32,468 nucleotides of DNA from Coriobacteriia bacterium (GCA_026416035.1 JAOAFY010000011.1:1-32468), one strand, 5' to 3'; counted from the stretch's first letter, positions 15,412 through 24,679 are shown. The notes: generated from the sequence alone by a model not told the origin. Numbers and translations are program-made.

Positions 15412-17487
15412 ATGGATGGCACGCCTCGCGACACCGACGGCCCACGGACAGACGCTGCGCTCGCCCGGCTCAACGACGAGCAGCGCGCGGCCGTGATGCA
15501 CGGCGACGGACCGTTGCTGGTGATCGCCGGTGCGGGGACTGGCAAGACGACGGTGCTGGCCTCGCGCGTGGCCGAGCTGATCGCGCGTGGAGCCGACCCT
15601 GAGCGCATCATGCTGCTCACCTTCACCCGGCGTGCCGCGGCAGAGATGCTCCGGCGCGTCGATGCGCTCCTCGCACGGACCGGAGCTGCTGCCGTCGGGC
15701 CCGCCGCTGGACGCGTGTGGGGCGGCACCTTCCACTCGGTCGCTGCCCGTCTGCTCCGCATGCACGCCTCCGCGCTCGGCCTGCCCCCGACGTTTACCGT
15801 CCTGGATCGGACGGACGCAGAGGACCTCATGCGGCTGGTGCGCGCCGACTTGAACCTCGGAAGTGCGAAGCGCCGGTTCCCGCAGCCCTCGACGTGCGTG
15901 GACATCTACTCGCGATGCGTCAACGCACGCGAGCCTTTGGAGCGTGTCCTGGCTACCCGCTTCCCATGGTGCGCCGACTCCGCGGAGGGACTGACCCGGC
16001 TGTTCGCCGCGTACACCGAGCGCAAGGAGGCCCAGCACGTCTTCGACTACGACGACCTGCTGTGGTTCTGGCACGCGTTGCTTCGCGCCGAGCCCACGGG
16101 AGACCAGGTCCGTGCACGGTTCGATGCAGTGCTCGTCGACGAGTACCAAGACACGAACGCGCTGCAAGCGGAGATCGTCGCGCTGCTCAAGCCCGACGGG
16201 CGCGGCATCACAGTCGTCGGGGACGACGCGCAGGCCATCTACGGCTTCCGCGCCGCAACCGTCGACAACATCCTGCGGTTCTCCGAACGCTTCCCTGATG
16301 CCACACGCGTCACGCTCGACCGGAACTACCGCTCGACCCAGCCGGTTCTCGACGCGGCGAACGGCATCATCGCTGGAGCGGCACGGGGATTCCGCAAGGA
16401 CCTCGTCGCGCATCGAGGCCCCGGCGAGCGCCCCAGGCTCGTGTGCTGTTCGGATGAACGTGAGCAGTCCTCGTTCGTGGCCGACGGCATCCTTGCGCAC
16501 CGCGAGGCAGGCGTGCCCCTTCGCGAGCAGGCGGTGCTGTTCCGTGCCGCACACCACTCGGCAGACCTGGAGCTCGAACTGAGGCGGAGGAACATCCCGT
16601 ACGTGAAGTACGGGGGTCTGAAGTTCCTTGAGATGGCGCACGTCAAGGACCTCGTCGCCATGCTCCGGTTGGCGGAGAACCCTCTCGACGCCACGGCCGC
16701 AGTGCGCGTGCTCCGACTCGTGCCGGGCATCGGCCCCGCGACCGCACGCAAGATGGCCGATGCGCTCGCCGCATCCGGCGGCGAGTTCTCGGCGCTCCTT
16801 CACACCGACGTGCCAGCTCACGCGTCTGCTCCGCTTCACCTCATCGCAAAGACCCTCGCTCGCCTTGCTACGGAGACGACGCTCGATGTCGGTGCACAGG
16901 TCGGCGCGGCACGAGCAGCGCTCGAGCCCCTCGTCGAGCGTGCGTACGACAACCCAGCCCCGCGCCTCGCCGACCTGGAACAGCTGGAAGTCCTCGCTGC
17001 GCGCTTCGACACACGGTCACGTTTCATCGCGGAGATGGCCCTCGATCCTCCCCGCTGGACCGAGGACCTCGCCGGCCCACCGCTCCTCGACGACGACTGG
17101 CTCGTGCTGTCGACCATGCACTCCGCGAAGGGGTTGGAGTTCGACGTCGTCTTCATCATCCACGCATCCGACGGGAACATCCCGTCGGACATGGCGACTG
17201 CGACGCCGGACGAGATCGACGAGGAACGACGGCTGTTCTACGTCGCGTGCACGCGCGCCCGCGACCACCTGTACGTCTGCTGGCCGCTCAGGTACTACGC
17301 GCCTGGTCGGACTACCGACGCGCACGGGTACGCCCAACGCACCCGGTTTCTCGAAGGACCGGCGCTCGCAGCATTCGACAGGATCTCGCCCGGCCCGGTT
17401 CCGGGCACGCCTGACGCGCCGTTCGAGGAGCGACCGGCCTTGTCTACTGCCTCGGTGCGCGAGGAGCTCGCACGCCTGTGGTCGTAG
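15412..17487 (+). CDS. UvrD/PcrA-type superfamily 1A DNA helicase
   Basis: 691-residue 3'-5' DNA helicase for repair or replication-fork processing. All superfamily-1 motifs are visible: Q motif LNDEQRAAV, Walker A GAGTGKTT, Ia TFTRRAAAEM, II VLVDEYQDTN, III GDDAQAIYGFRAA, IV NYRSTQPVL, V TMHSAKGLEFDVVF, VI DEERRLFYVACTRARDHLYV. A helix-hairpin-helix-like GIGPATARKMADAL lies near residue 440. It is slightly shorter than typical PcrA and lacks the extended C-terminal tail. ATG 15412 lies five bases after GGAGG. Two LexA boxes around its promoter indicate DNA-damage induction. Exact orthology (UvrD, PcrA or a paralogue) is unsettled. Confidence 0.93.
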   Translation: MDGTPRDTDGPRTDAALARLNDEQRAAVMHGDGPLLVIAGAGTGKTTVLASRVAELIARGADPERIMLLTFTRRAAAEMLRRVDALLARTGAAAVGPAAGRVWGGTFHSVAARLLRMHASALGLPPTFTVLDRTDAEDLMRLVRADLNLGSAKRRFPQPSTCVDIYSRCVNAREPLERVLATRFPWCADSAEGLTRLFAAYTERKEAQHVFDYDDLLWFWHALLRAEPTGDQVRARFDAVLVDEYQDTNALQAEIVALLKPDGRGITVVGDDAQAIYGFRAATVDNILRFSERFPDATRVTLDRNYRSTQPVLDAANGIIAGAARGFRKDLVAHRGPGERPRLVCCSDEREQSSFVADGILAHREAGVPLREQAVLFRAAHHSADLELELRRRNIPYVKYGGLKFLEMAHVKDLVAMLRLAENPLDATAAVRVLRLVPGIGPATARKMADALAASGGEFSALLHTDVPAHASAPLHLIAKTLARLATETTLDVGAQVGAARAALEPLVERAYDNPAPRLADLEQLEVLAARFDTRSRFIAEMALDPPRWTEDLAGPPLLDDDWLVLSTMHSAKGLEFDVVFIIHASDGNIPSDMATATPDEIDEERRLFYVACTRARDHLYVCWPLRYYAPGRTTDAHGYAQRTRFLEGPALAAFDRISPGPVPGTPDAPFEERPALSTASVREELARLWS

Positions 17488-17518
17488 GCGGCACCTCGGC
17501 CTCTGGCCGCGACCGCCT
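17486..17518. terminator. Compact bidirectional hairpin between convergent genes
   Basis: AGGCGG pairs with CCGCCT and an inner CGGCC-TCT-GGCCG forms the tip. The arms overlap both stop codons, of the helicase (17485-17487) and of the aldolase (17518-17520). No T-run on either side. A shared terminator or mRNA 3'-end stabiliser is likely. Confidence 0.5.
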
Positions 17519-18081
17519 CAGCGGCCGATCAGGTCGAGGATGCGTGCGCTCGCCTCGAGCACGCTGACGTGGTAGAAGGCCTCCTCGAGCGTCGCGCCCT
17601 TGGCAAACGCACCGTGCGAACGCAGCACTGCTACGGGACGCTCCTGCAGCGCCTCCCCGAGAAGAGCGGCGGCCTCCGCGGAGCCGATCGTCTCGCTCGC
17701 TTGCACGACCGGCACCTCTCCTACGACGTATGACCCTTCGGAATCCACCGGCACGATGGCATCAGCGCGCATCGAACGTGCGACCGCGTGCACGGGATGC
17801 GCGTGCACGACCGCACGCGCGTCGGTCCGGCGGTAGATCTCGCGATGCACGACCAGCTCCCGGCTGCACGCCTCGTCATCGGCACACGGTTCCATGCCTG
17901 TCACGACCAGGTCGGCTGCCTTCAGGCGGCCCAGCATGGATCCCCTTCGCGTGATCACGATGAGTTCGCCCGCACGGACCGAAAGGTTGCCTCCATGGCT
18001 CGAAATGAGTCCCGACAGGAAGATGTCGCGCCCGGTCTCGATGAACGAGTCGACGAACGGCGCCAGTCTGTCATCAAGCAC
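17518..18081 (-). CDS. Class II aldolase/adducin family protein
   Basis: 187-residue zinc-dependent aldolase of the L-fuculose-phosphate aldolase type. Seen: GNLSVRAGELIVITRRG for the phosphate-binding region, SRELVVHREIY with the probable catalytic Glu, zinc ligands HAHPVHA, and the third His region RSHGAFAKG. The substrate cannot be told from sequence; fuculose-1-phosphate or another sugar phosphate, or MtnB-like chemistry, are options. GTG start at 18079-18081, three bases after the phosphofructokinase stop, so it is co-transcribed with it. Confidence 0.85.
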   Translation of the reverse strand: MLDDRLAPFVDSFIETGRDIFLSGLISSHGGNLSVRAGELIVITRRGSMLGRLKAADLVVTGMEPCADDEACSRELVVHREIYRRTDARAVVHAHPVHAVARSMRADAIVPVDSEGSYVVGEVPVVQASETIGSAEAAALLGEALQERPVAVLRSHGAFAKGATLEEAFYHVSVLEASARILDLIGR

Positions 18082-18084
18082 GGC

Positions 18085-19317
18085 TCAGTCCTGTCTCGCG
18101 AGGATCCCTTGATACTCCAGCGCACGCGCCAGCCGGTAGAAGTCGCTGCCGCGGTCGATGAACCGCACGCGCGTCTTGAGCGTCGCCTCGTCGATGAGCT
18201 CCCCGAACGGCACATAGGTGAGCGACAGCTGATCGCGCACGCTTACCATGACGCCGGTGAGCCCTTCCTCGACGAGTGCACGGAACGCTCCTACGCCCAG
18301 CTGCGTTCCGAGAAGCACATCGAATGCGCTCGGTTCTGCGCAACGCGTCTCGTACCCGATCTGCTTGGAGCGCACCTTGACCTTGACTCCGGTCATCTCG
18401 CGATAGGCGCGTTCCATCGCGTCTGAAAGGATCCGCCCGACCTGCGCCTCGCCAAGCCGCACGTTGCCGTGCTCATCAGTCGTCTTCGGCCTCTGGTCGT
18501 CGGGAAGCTTGTCGGCGAGCCCCTCGGCGATGCACACGATCCCGTACTTGCGGCCATCGGCCTCGCGCTTGAGCATGAGGTCTGCAAGCTCGCGTCCCAC
18601 TGCAGCCGCATCGAACGTTCCTTCGAAGTCCTCCACGGACAGCATGCGCGTCGCCTCTCCGGCGATTCCGGCAGCGTAGGTGAGCCACCCCGCCTTCCTG
18701 CCCATGATCTCGAGCACGTACCAGGTCTGCGTAGACTTCGCATCTGCTACCAGGTTCCGGATCTCGGCGGCCGCGAAGTGGGCCGCCGAGTAGAAACCGA
18801 AGGTCCAGTCGATGCCGTAGTAGTCGTTGTCGATGGTCTTCGGCAGGTGCACGATACGCAGCCGCCTGAGGTCGGGCATGAGCTCCTGCATCCGGTACAG
18901 GTAGTTCGCCGTCTTGAGCGTATCGTCGCCGCCGATCGACACCAGCGCATCGATGCCGAGCGAATCGAACGCGCGGTACACGGCCAGCAGCCGAGCGTTC
19001 TTCTCGGGGTCGGCCAGGTCCGTGAGCGCTGCGATCGGCTTGCCCGGATTGGCCCGCGACGTGCGCAGGATGATGTCCTTGCGGTTGCGGATGCCCGAGA
19101 CGTCGTCCCTGGTCAGGACGAGGTAGTCAACCCCCTCGCGCAAGGGAGCGTCCGCGGAGAAGTCCTCGAGCCGCTCATACCCGTCGAGGAAGCCGATCGC
19201 CTCGATGCCGTTGTTGATGAACGACAGGGCCGCAGCGCAGATGACGGCGTTCGCCGCCGGAGCCGGCCCTCCACTGAACAGCATCCCTACGCGTCTGATG
19301 GAGCTTCCCGCAGCCAT
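18085..19317 (-). CDS. 6-phosphofructokinase, probably pyrophosphate-dependent
   Basis: 410-residue PfkA-family enzyme. The residues that set the phosphoryl donor are visible: IGGDDTLKTA (Asp in place of the Gly of ATP enzymes) and PKTIDND (Lys in place of Gly), the pattern of PPi-dependent enzymes. The reaction would be reversible, interconverting fructose 6-phosphate and fructose 1,6-bisphosphate in glycolysis/gluconeogenesis. Other motifs: MLFSGGPAPAANAV and VLEIMGRKAGWLTYAAG. ATG 19315-19317 is preceded by GGAGGAGGGAGGAG. It is 46 bases after accA and before the class II aldolase. Biochemistry is inferred from these residues only. Confidence 0.88.
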   Translation of the reverse strand: MAAGSSIRRVGMLFSGGPAPAANAVICAAALSFINNGIEAIGFLDGYERLEDFSADAPLREGVDYLVLTRDDVSGIRNRKDIILRTSRANPGKPIAALTDLADPEKNARLLAVYRAFDSLGIDALVSIGGDDTLKTANYLYRMQELMPDLRRLRIVHLPKTIDNDYYGIDWTFGFYSAAHFAAAEIRNLVADAKSTQTWYVLEIMGRKAGWLTYAAGIAGEATRMLSVEDFEGTFDAAAVGRELADLMLKREADGRKYGIVCIAEGLADKLPDDQRPKTTDEHGNVRLGEAQVGRILSDAMERAYREMTGVKVKVRSKQIGYETRCAEPSAFDVLLGTQLGVGAFRALVEEGLTGVMVSVRDQLSLTYVPFGELIDEATLKTRVRFIDRGSDFYRLARALEYQGILARQD

Positions 19318-19363
19318 GCTCCTCCCTCCTCCACGAGCATCCGTGCCGTGCGCGTCGCTACCA

Positions 19364-20332
19364 TCATTCCCTGACGAAAGCGGCACCGATCGCCGCGAGA
19401 CGAGCCTGCCGTCGCGTCACGAGCTCGTCACGCGGCACGCCTAGGAGGTCCCTGAGCGCCCTCGACACCGCCGCCTCGACGGCTGCGAGCACGAGCGCAG
19501 GGTCTCGGTGCGCCCCGCCGCGGGGCTCTTGGACGACCTCGTCGGCGATGCCAAGCTCCACGAGGTCCGCGGCGGTCAGCCGCAAGGCCGAGGCGGTCTC
19601 GGCGGCATGCTGCGGGTCCTTGAACAGGATCAGCGAGGCCATCTCCGGCGATATGACCGAGTAGTACGCATTCTCGAGCATGATCAGCCGATCCCCGAAT
19701 CCGATCGCGAGCGCGCCGCCGCTCCCGCCCTCGCCGATCCCCACCACCACGACCGGCGTGCGGAGCCCCGCGAGCGTCTCGAGGCACTCGGCGATGGCCC
19801 ACGCCTGACCGCGCTCCTCGGCTTCGATGCCCGGATACGCACCTGCAGTGTCGAGGAAGCTCACCACGGGCAGGCCGAACTTCTCTGCGAGCAGCATGGC
19901 CCGACGCGCCTTCCGGAACCCCTCGGGATGCGGGCTTCCGAAGTTCCGCCGGATGTTCTCGGCCGTGTTCTTGCCCTTGCGGTGCCCGATGACGACGCAC
20001 CGGACGCCATCGAGCGTCCCGAACCCGGCGAACATCGCTTCGTCGTCCCCGTAGGCGCGGTCGCCTCGGAGCTCGACGACCTCCGAGAACAGCGCAGCCA
20101 CGTAGTCCTGCGTCTTGGGTCTTTCGGGGTGCCGCGCCACCTGAACGCGCTCCCACGGCGTCAGCGCCGAGTACAGCGCGTCCTTGAGCATCTCGATCTC
20201 GGACTCGAGCCGCGCGATCTCCTCTGCAAGCTCGGGTTGAGCGCTCACATCGAGACGCTTCAAGTCCTCGAGCTGCCGCTCGAGCTCGACGATAGGACGC
20301 TCGAACTCCATCACGTGCCGCACCGCTGCCAC
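19364..20332 (-). CDS. accA: Acetyl-CoA carboxylase carboxyltransferase subunit alpha
   Basis: 322 residues. With AccD it forms the carboxyltransferase that moves CO2 from biotin to acetyl-CoA, giving malonyl-CoA for fatty-acid synthesis. Seen: N-terminal coiled coil (FERPIVELERQLEDLKRL), GHRKGKNTAENIRRNFG, FLDTAGAYPGIEAEERGQ, GEGGSGGALAIGFGDRLIML, SVISPEMASLILFKD. The GTG at 20330-20332 follows the accD stop directly and lies seven bases after GGGAGGG, so it is preferred. An internal ATG at 20309-20311 (MEFERP) is the alternative. Confidence 0.96.
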   Translation of the reverse strand: MAAVRHVMEFERPIVELERQLEDLKRLDVSAQPELAEEIARLESEIEMLKDALYSALTPWERVQVARHPERPKTQDYVAALFSEVVELRGDRAYGDDEAMFAGFGTLDGVRCVVIGHRKGKNTAENIRRNFGSPHPEGFRKARRAMLLAEKFGLPVVSFLDTAGAYPGIEAEERGQAWAIAECLETLAGLRTPVVVVGIGEGGSGGALAIGFGDRLIMLENAYYSVISPEMASLILFKDPQHAAETASALRLTAADLVELGIADEVVQEPRGGAHRDPALVLAAVEAAVSRALRDLLGVPRDELVTRRQARLAAIGAAFVRE

Positions 20333-21256
20333 CTACGATCCCTCCCCGCGCGGCACCGGGCAGGCCGCCCCTTCGGCGGCCTCAGGGACCTCTTGCGCAC
20401 ACAGGTAGTCGAGCACGCGCGCTACCGTCTGAGCGAGCTCCGTACGCGGCACCACCGCGTCTACGAACCCGTGACGCACGAGCGACTCTGCAGTCTGGAA
20501 ACCCTTCGGCAGACTCTGACGCGTCGTCTCTTCGACCAGCTTCGGCCCCGCGAAACCCACCATCGCCCCTGGCTCGGCGAGAATCACATCGGCCAACACG
20601 GGGAAACTCGCAGTGACGCCGCCGTAGGTCGGGTTCCCGAGCACGGCGACGAAGGGCAGACCGGCATCGGAGAAGCGCCGAACGGCGGCCGCGGTCTTCG
20701 CCATCTGCATGAGCGAGATCATGCCCTCCTGCATCCGCGCACCGCCAGAAGCCGTGACGAACACGACGGCCCTGCGTTCGTCGCGTGCACGGTCGAACGC
20801 GCGCGAGACCTTCTCGCCCACCACCGACCCCATCGACGCGCCGATGAACCGAAAGTCCATCGCGCCGAGCACTGCAGGATGCCCGCCCACGAGCGCCCGA
20901 CCCGTCACGACGGCCTCCGACAGCCCGGTCTTCTCGCGCGCAGCGGCAAGCGTCTCGGCGTACGGCTTGGCCGCGGTGAACCGAAGCGGATCGGTCGAGG
21001 TCATCGTCGCGTCAGTCTCTTCGAAGGTGCCGTCGTCAGCGAGCGCGAGCAGACGCTCGAACGCCGTCAGCTCCGTGTGGTGGCCGCAGTGCGGGCAGAC
21101 GTTGAGGTTCTTCTCGAGATCGCCGCGGTACACGGTGTGCTTGCACCCCGCGCACTTGAGCCACACGCCATCCGGCAGGTCCGCCGAGGCGGTCTTCGGG
21201 GAAGCGACGGTGTACCTACGCTGCTCTCGTGCTCTGAACCAATCAGATACTGGCAT
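20333..21256 (-). CDS. accD: Acetyl-CoA carboxylase carboxyltransferase subunit beta
   Basis: 307 residues. N-terminal zinc ribbon (CAGC at about 36-39 and CPHC at about 54-57) followed by the crotonase-fold carboxyltransferase domain: MDFRFIGASMGSVVGEK, TASGGARMQEGMISLMQM, NPTYGGVTASF, GFAGPKLVEETTRQSLP. Partner of AccA, directly downstream. The ribosome site of the chosen ATG (21254-21256) is weak. Confidence 0.96.
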   Translation of the reverse strand: MPVSDWFRAREQRRYTVASPKTASADLPDGVWLKCAGCKHTVYRGDLEKNLNVCPHCGHHTELTAFERLLALADDGTFEETDATMTSTDPLRFTAAKPYAETLAAAREKTGLSEAVVTGRALVGGHPAVLGAMDFRFIGASMGSVVGEKVSRAFDRARDERRAVVFVTASGGARMQEGMISLMQMAKTAAAVRRFSDAGLPFVAVLGNPTYGGVTASFPVLADVILAEPGAMVGFAGPKLVEETTRQSLPKGFQTAESLVRHGFVDAVVPRTELAQTVARVLDYLCAQEVPEAAEGAACPVPRGEGS

Positions 21257-21298
21257 GTGCCATCCAGCCGGTCGTTCGGATGCGGGTACTTAAGGATA

Positions 21299-21329
21299 GC
21301 GCGGCGCCGCCACCTGTGCGACGCCGCGC
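21299..21329 (-). terminator. GC hairpin between fructose-bisphosphate aldolase and accD
   Basis: Eight-base arms (21299-21306 with 21322-21329, GCGCGGCG/CGCCGCGC) around a 15-base loop, in the 93-bp gap. Followed on the minus strand by TATCCTT, only weakly T-rich. Likely terminates the aldolase transcript. Confidence 0.55.
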
Positions 21330-21349
21330 CGGAAGCCAGTCTCGGACTC

Positions 21350-22309
21350 CTACAGCGCGAAGTCCTTCTCGCCCTTGAACACCGCCACAGCGTCCTCGAC
21401 GCTCCAGTCGCCGAGGGTCACGGCACTGATCGCCTTCGTCAGGCGCACCGCCTCGTCGAGAGGACGCTGGTGGATGTTGCGCCCCGTAGCGTTCCCACGC
21501 GCACCGCCCACGTGGATCTGCTCCCACAGCTGGCGCAAGAACACGTCCGCCGCAACCGTGGACCCACCGGCGCACACGAGCCCGGTCCGACCGGAGGCGA
21601 GCGACGCTTCTTTCAGGAGCTCGGCAGACGACTTGTCCTCCGTGGCCTTCGGGGGGTTGACCTTCACGAAGTCCGCACCGAGGCACACCGCGGTTCCTGC
21701 CGCGCCCGCGATCAGGTGCGGATCCTTCTCGTCCGGCACGGCCCGGCCGCGCGGGTAGATCCACAGCACCACGAGCAGCCCCACCGAGTGAGCGTCCGCA
21801 ATCAGTTGGCCTGCCTCCTGCAGCATGTTGGATTCGTACTCGCTCCCGAGGTAGATCGTGTAACCGATACCGACCACATTCACGCCGTTGTCACGCAGGT
21901 CGAGCACCGTCTGCAGGTCATACAGCTGCGCCGAGTACGGATCGTCCTGGTGCTTCGCCGGATCCTTCGCCGACGACTTCACCAGGTGCGTCTTGGAGTT
22001 CATCTTCACGAGGTAGTTGATGTCGGGATAGTCAGGCGCGTACTGCGCGATCAGCCCGCGCTGACCGGCCAGCACGCCGATCACTCCCTGCGAACCGATG
22101 CGGAACAGGTGCTCCGGATCGGCGTCTTCCGGCGCGATGCCGTCGCCGTAGAAGTCGTCGTTGAGGTGCTCAATCTTCTGGTCGCACGCGAAGAGCATCA
22201 GGCGGCCGGTGCCCCGCGTGGCCTTCAGGTAGTTGTCGATGTAGGTCTCGCGCGCCTCGGCGGGCACGTCCGCAGGCACGCGGACCTGATCGCGCGTCAG
22301 TGTCGGCAT
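21350..22309 (-). CDS. Class I fructose-bisphosphate aldolase (DhnA/archaeal type)
   Basis: 319-residue TIM-barrel aldolase of the DhnA (COG1830-like) group. Expected reaction: cleavage and formation of fructose 1,6-bisphosphate. Seen: FACDQKIEHLNDDF near the N-terminus, the likely Schiff-base Lys in ADFVKVNPPK, and phosphate-binding glycines in CAGGSTVAADVF and VGGARGNATGRN. Start at ATG 22307-22309 with GGAGGG. A GGTT-CGCCT-AACC inverted repeat and a TATGCA hexamer lie upstream. It is near a PPi-type phosphofructokinase on the same strand, consistent with a central-carbon role. Confidence 0.85.
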   Translation of the reverse strand: MPTLTRDQVRVPADVPAEARETYIDNYLKATRGTGRLMLFACDQKIEHLNDDFYGDGIAPEDADPEHLFRIGSQGVIGVLAGQRGLIAQYAPDYPDINYLVKMNSKTHLVKSSAKDPAKHQDDPYSAQLYDLQTVLDLRDNGVNVVGIGYTIYLGSEYESNMLQEAGQLIADAHSVGLLVVLWIYPRGRAVPDEKDPHLIAGAAGTAVCLGADFVKVNPPKATEDKSSAELLKEASLASGRTGLVCAGGSTVAADVFLRQLWEQIHVGGARGNATGRNIHQRPLDEAVRLTKAISAVTLGDWSVEDAVAVFKGEKDFAL

Positions 22310-22414
22310 GGTTCCCTCCTCGAAAGATGGACGGTCGATGGCCACTGCATAGGTTAGGCGAACCCGTGCAGCGACGCCACACCTTATACCCGAACGCACG
22401 CATGCGAAGCGGTC

Positions 22415-22864
22415 TCAGCGAGCAGCCTCGAACCGTCGCTCCATGCGAACGTGCGGCAATCCGGTGCGACCCGTCGAAAACGGCTCGTCGCTCGTGACGA
22501 TGAAACCGAGTCGCTGGTAGAACCCCACCGCAGGAAGCCTCGCGTTGAGGTGCACGACTCCGGCACCAAGCTCGGCTGCGCGGCGGCACGCCTCCTCGAC
22601 GAGCGCGGTGCCGACGCCTGACCTCTGCCTGTCGAACGCCACCGCCACGTGACGCAGCTGCGCCTCTTCTCCGCGCACGATCAGTCGGACGTAGCCGACG
22701 ACGCGCTCGCCTTCGAGCGCGAGCAGGTGCGACGAGGCAGGATCGTCGTCGCCCCAGTCATCGTCACGGGGCACGCCGAACGGCGCCATGAGCACCTCGT
22801 GGCGCAGGTCGCAGACCGCGCGCATCCTGGCGTCGTGCGGCGCCACCCATACCAGCCGTGCCAC
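22415..22864 (-). CDS. GNAT-family N-acetyltransferase
   Basis: 149 residues. The acetyl-CoA-binding motif A is visible as LRHVAVAFDRQRSGVGTALV (about 70-90), followed by NARLPAVGFYQRLGF (about 108-122), resembling ElaA/YitI-like acetyltransferases. The acceptor substrate is unknown. GTG start at 22862-22864, three bases after the NAD synthetase stop, indicating co-transcription. Confidence 0.85.
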   Translation of the reverse strand: MARLVWVAPHDARMRAVCDLRHEVLMAPFGVPRDDDWGDDDPASSHLLALEGERVVGYVRLIVRGEEAQLRHVAVAFDRQRSGVGTALVEEACRRAAELGAGVVHLNARLPAVGFYQRLGFIVTSDEPFSTGRTGLPHVRMERRFEAAR

Positions 22865-22867
22865 GCG

Positions 22868-24466
22868 CTACCCCCGGAAGCGGTTGGTGATCGGCATGCG
22901 GCGGTCCTTGCCGAAGGCCTTCGGCGTCACTTTGATGCCGACAGGCCCTTGCCGGCGCTTGTACTCCGCACCATCCACCATGGCCGCCACGCGCTCGACG
23001 ACGACGCGGTCGTGCCCCATCGCCACGATCTCGTCAACGGACCGGTCGAGCTCGACATACTCGACCAGGATCGCGTCCAGCACGTCGTACGGCGGAAGCG
23101 TGTCCTGGTCGGTCTGGCCGGGCCGGAGCTCGGCGCTCGGGGGCTTGACGAGCGTCGATTCCGGGATCGCCGGCGAGCGGGCGTTGCGCCACCGGGCGAG
23201 CTCGTACACGCGCGTCTTGAACACGTCTTTGATGGGTGCGAACCCGCCGACCATGTCGCCGTACAGCGTGCTGTACCCCACCGACAGCTCGCTCTTGTTG
23301 CCCGTCGCAAGCACCAGCCATCCGAACTTGTTCGAAAGAGCCATCAGCAGCATCCCGCGCACACGCGCCTGGAGGTTCTCCTCCGTGACGTCGGGGGGCC
23401 GGTCGCCGAAGACGGGTGCGAGGGTATCGAGCGCCGCAGCGAACGTCGGCTCAATGCTCAGCTCCACGACGTCGATCCCGAGCGCACCAGCGAGCGCGCG
23501 AGCGTCCGCCACGCTTCCTTCCGAGGAGTACCGCGACGGCATCATCACGCCGTGCACACGCTCTGGACCGAGAGCGTCTGCCGCGAGCGTAGCCACGAAC
23601 GCCGAGTCGATGCCGCCCGACAGCCCGAGCACGACGTCGGTGAACCCGTTCTTGCGGATGTAGTCGCGCAGCCCTGCAAGCAGTGCGGCGTACATCTCCG
23701 GCTCGTGCTCGACGCGCGGCTCTACGCGCTGCACCTGTGCCGGAGCCCCGACCTCGAGGTCCACCACGAGCAGGTCTTCCTCGAACGACTTGGCCCGGCT
23801 CACCACGGTGCCGTCCGGCGCGATCACGACGGACCGGCCGTCGAACACGAGCTCGTCTTGCCCCCCGACGAGGTTGCAGTACACCACCCAGACGCCGAAC
23901 TCGAGCGCCCGGCGAACGAGCATCCGCTCGCGCGCGACGCCCTTGCCTGCGTAGAACGGCGACGCCGACAGGTTGACGATCACCTTCGCACCGATGCTGG
24001 CGAGCCGGGCGACGGGCTCGGGCTGCCACACGTCCTCGCAGATCGTCACACCGACGCCGGAACCGCCGATGTCGAGCAGCATGTTCGCGTTGCCGGGAGC
24101 AAAGTAGCGCTTCTCGTCGAACACGCTGTAGTTGGGGAGCAGCCGCTTGCGATAGACGCCCTGCACGGCGCCCCGGCGGCAATGGACGGCAGCGTTGTAC
24201 AGGGCCGACTCCTCGCCCCACGGAGTCCCGACGAGAGCCGGGCACGCGCACTCCGCGGCGAACGTCTGGACAGCAGCCATCGCACGTTCGACGAAGTGCG
24301 GCTTCGCGAGCAGGTCCTCTGGCGGATACCCTGAGATGACCAGTTCGGGAAGGACGACGAGGTCCGCCCCGGCCTGGGCTGCCTCCCGCGCGGCTTCGAG
24401 GGCGAGCACGAGGTTCCCGTCGATGTCGCCGACCGTGGGGTTCACTTGCGCAAGCGCGACACGCAT
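22868..24466 (-). CDS. nadE: Glutamine-dependent NAD+ synthetase
   Basis: 532-residue two-domain enzyme for the last step of NAD synthesis. The N-terminal nitrilase-type glutaminase (about 1-250) shows the Glu-Lys-Cys triad: LPELVISGYPPEDLL, YRKRLLPNYSVFDEKRYF, TICEDVW. The C-terminal synthetase (about 270-532) has the ATP P-loop GLSGGIDSAFVATLA, LATGNKSELSVGYSTLYGDM, and KPPSAELRPGQTDQD. ATG with GGAGGG five bases upstream. A TAGACT hexamer at 24509-24514 (minus strand) may be its -10 box. Confidence 0.97.
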   Translation of the reverse strand: MRVALAQVNPTVGDIDGNLVLALEAAREAAQAGADLVVLPELVISGYPPEDLLAKPHFVERAMAAVQTFAAECACPALVGTPWGEESALYNAAVHCRRGAVQGVYRKRLLPNYSVFDEKRYFAPGNANMLLDIGGSGVGVTICEDVWQPEPVARLASIGAKVIVNLSASPFYAGKGVARERMLVRRALEFGVWVVYCNLVGGQDELVFDGRSVVIAPDGTVVSRAKSFEEDLLVVDLEVGAPAQVQRVEPRVEHEPEMYAALLAGLRDYIRKNGFTDVVLGLSGGIDSAFVATLAADALGPERVHGVMMPSRYSSEGSVADARALAGALGIDVVELSIEPTFAAALDTLAPVFGDRPPDVTEENLQARVRGMLLMALSNKFGWLVLATGNKSELSVGYSTLYGDMVGGFAPIKDVFKTRVYELARWRNARSPAIPESTLVKPPSAELRPGQTDQDTLPPYDVLDAILVEYVELDRSVDEIVAMGHDRVVVERVAAMVDGAEYKRRQGPVGIKVTPKAFGKDRRMPITNRFRG

Positions 24467-24679
24467 GGTTGCCCTCCCGCACAGCCTCTTGAAAGCCCTC
24501 GGGTTCCCAGTCTACCGCACGAGCGCCGAACACAGCCGCATCGCGTGGACATTGCTCTGGCGGCGTGCGGTCTCCACCCGGCCTCGACGCCTCTGTGCGA
24601 AAGCGTTCTGGCACGGTACCCTTGTGACATCGAACCGGGGCGCTCGGTTCCGAGGGCGCCTGAGCAGCGAGGAGCGCAC
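24467..24679. other. Divergent intergenic region
   Basis: 213 bases between nadE (-) and the thioredoxin-like lipoprotein gene (+). It must hold promoters in both directions. A TAGACT hexamer (24509-24514, minus) and a weaker TACCCT (about 24613-24618, plus) are the only -10-like elements seen, neither with a convincing -35. No ORF or RNA gene recognised. Confidence 0.5.

Noticed and set aside
19508-22357. A 949-codon open frame on the plus strand
   Set aside because: It is antisense to accA, accD and the aldolase, with no recognisable domain; the real genes have strong motifs on the other strand.
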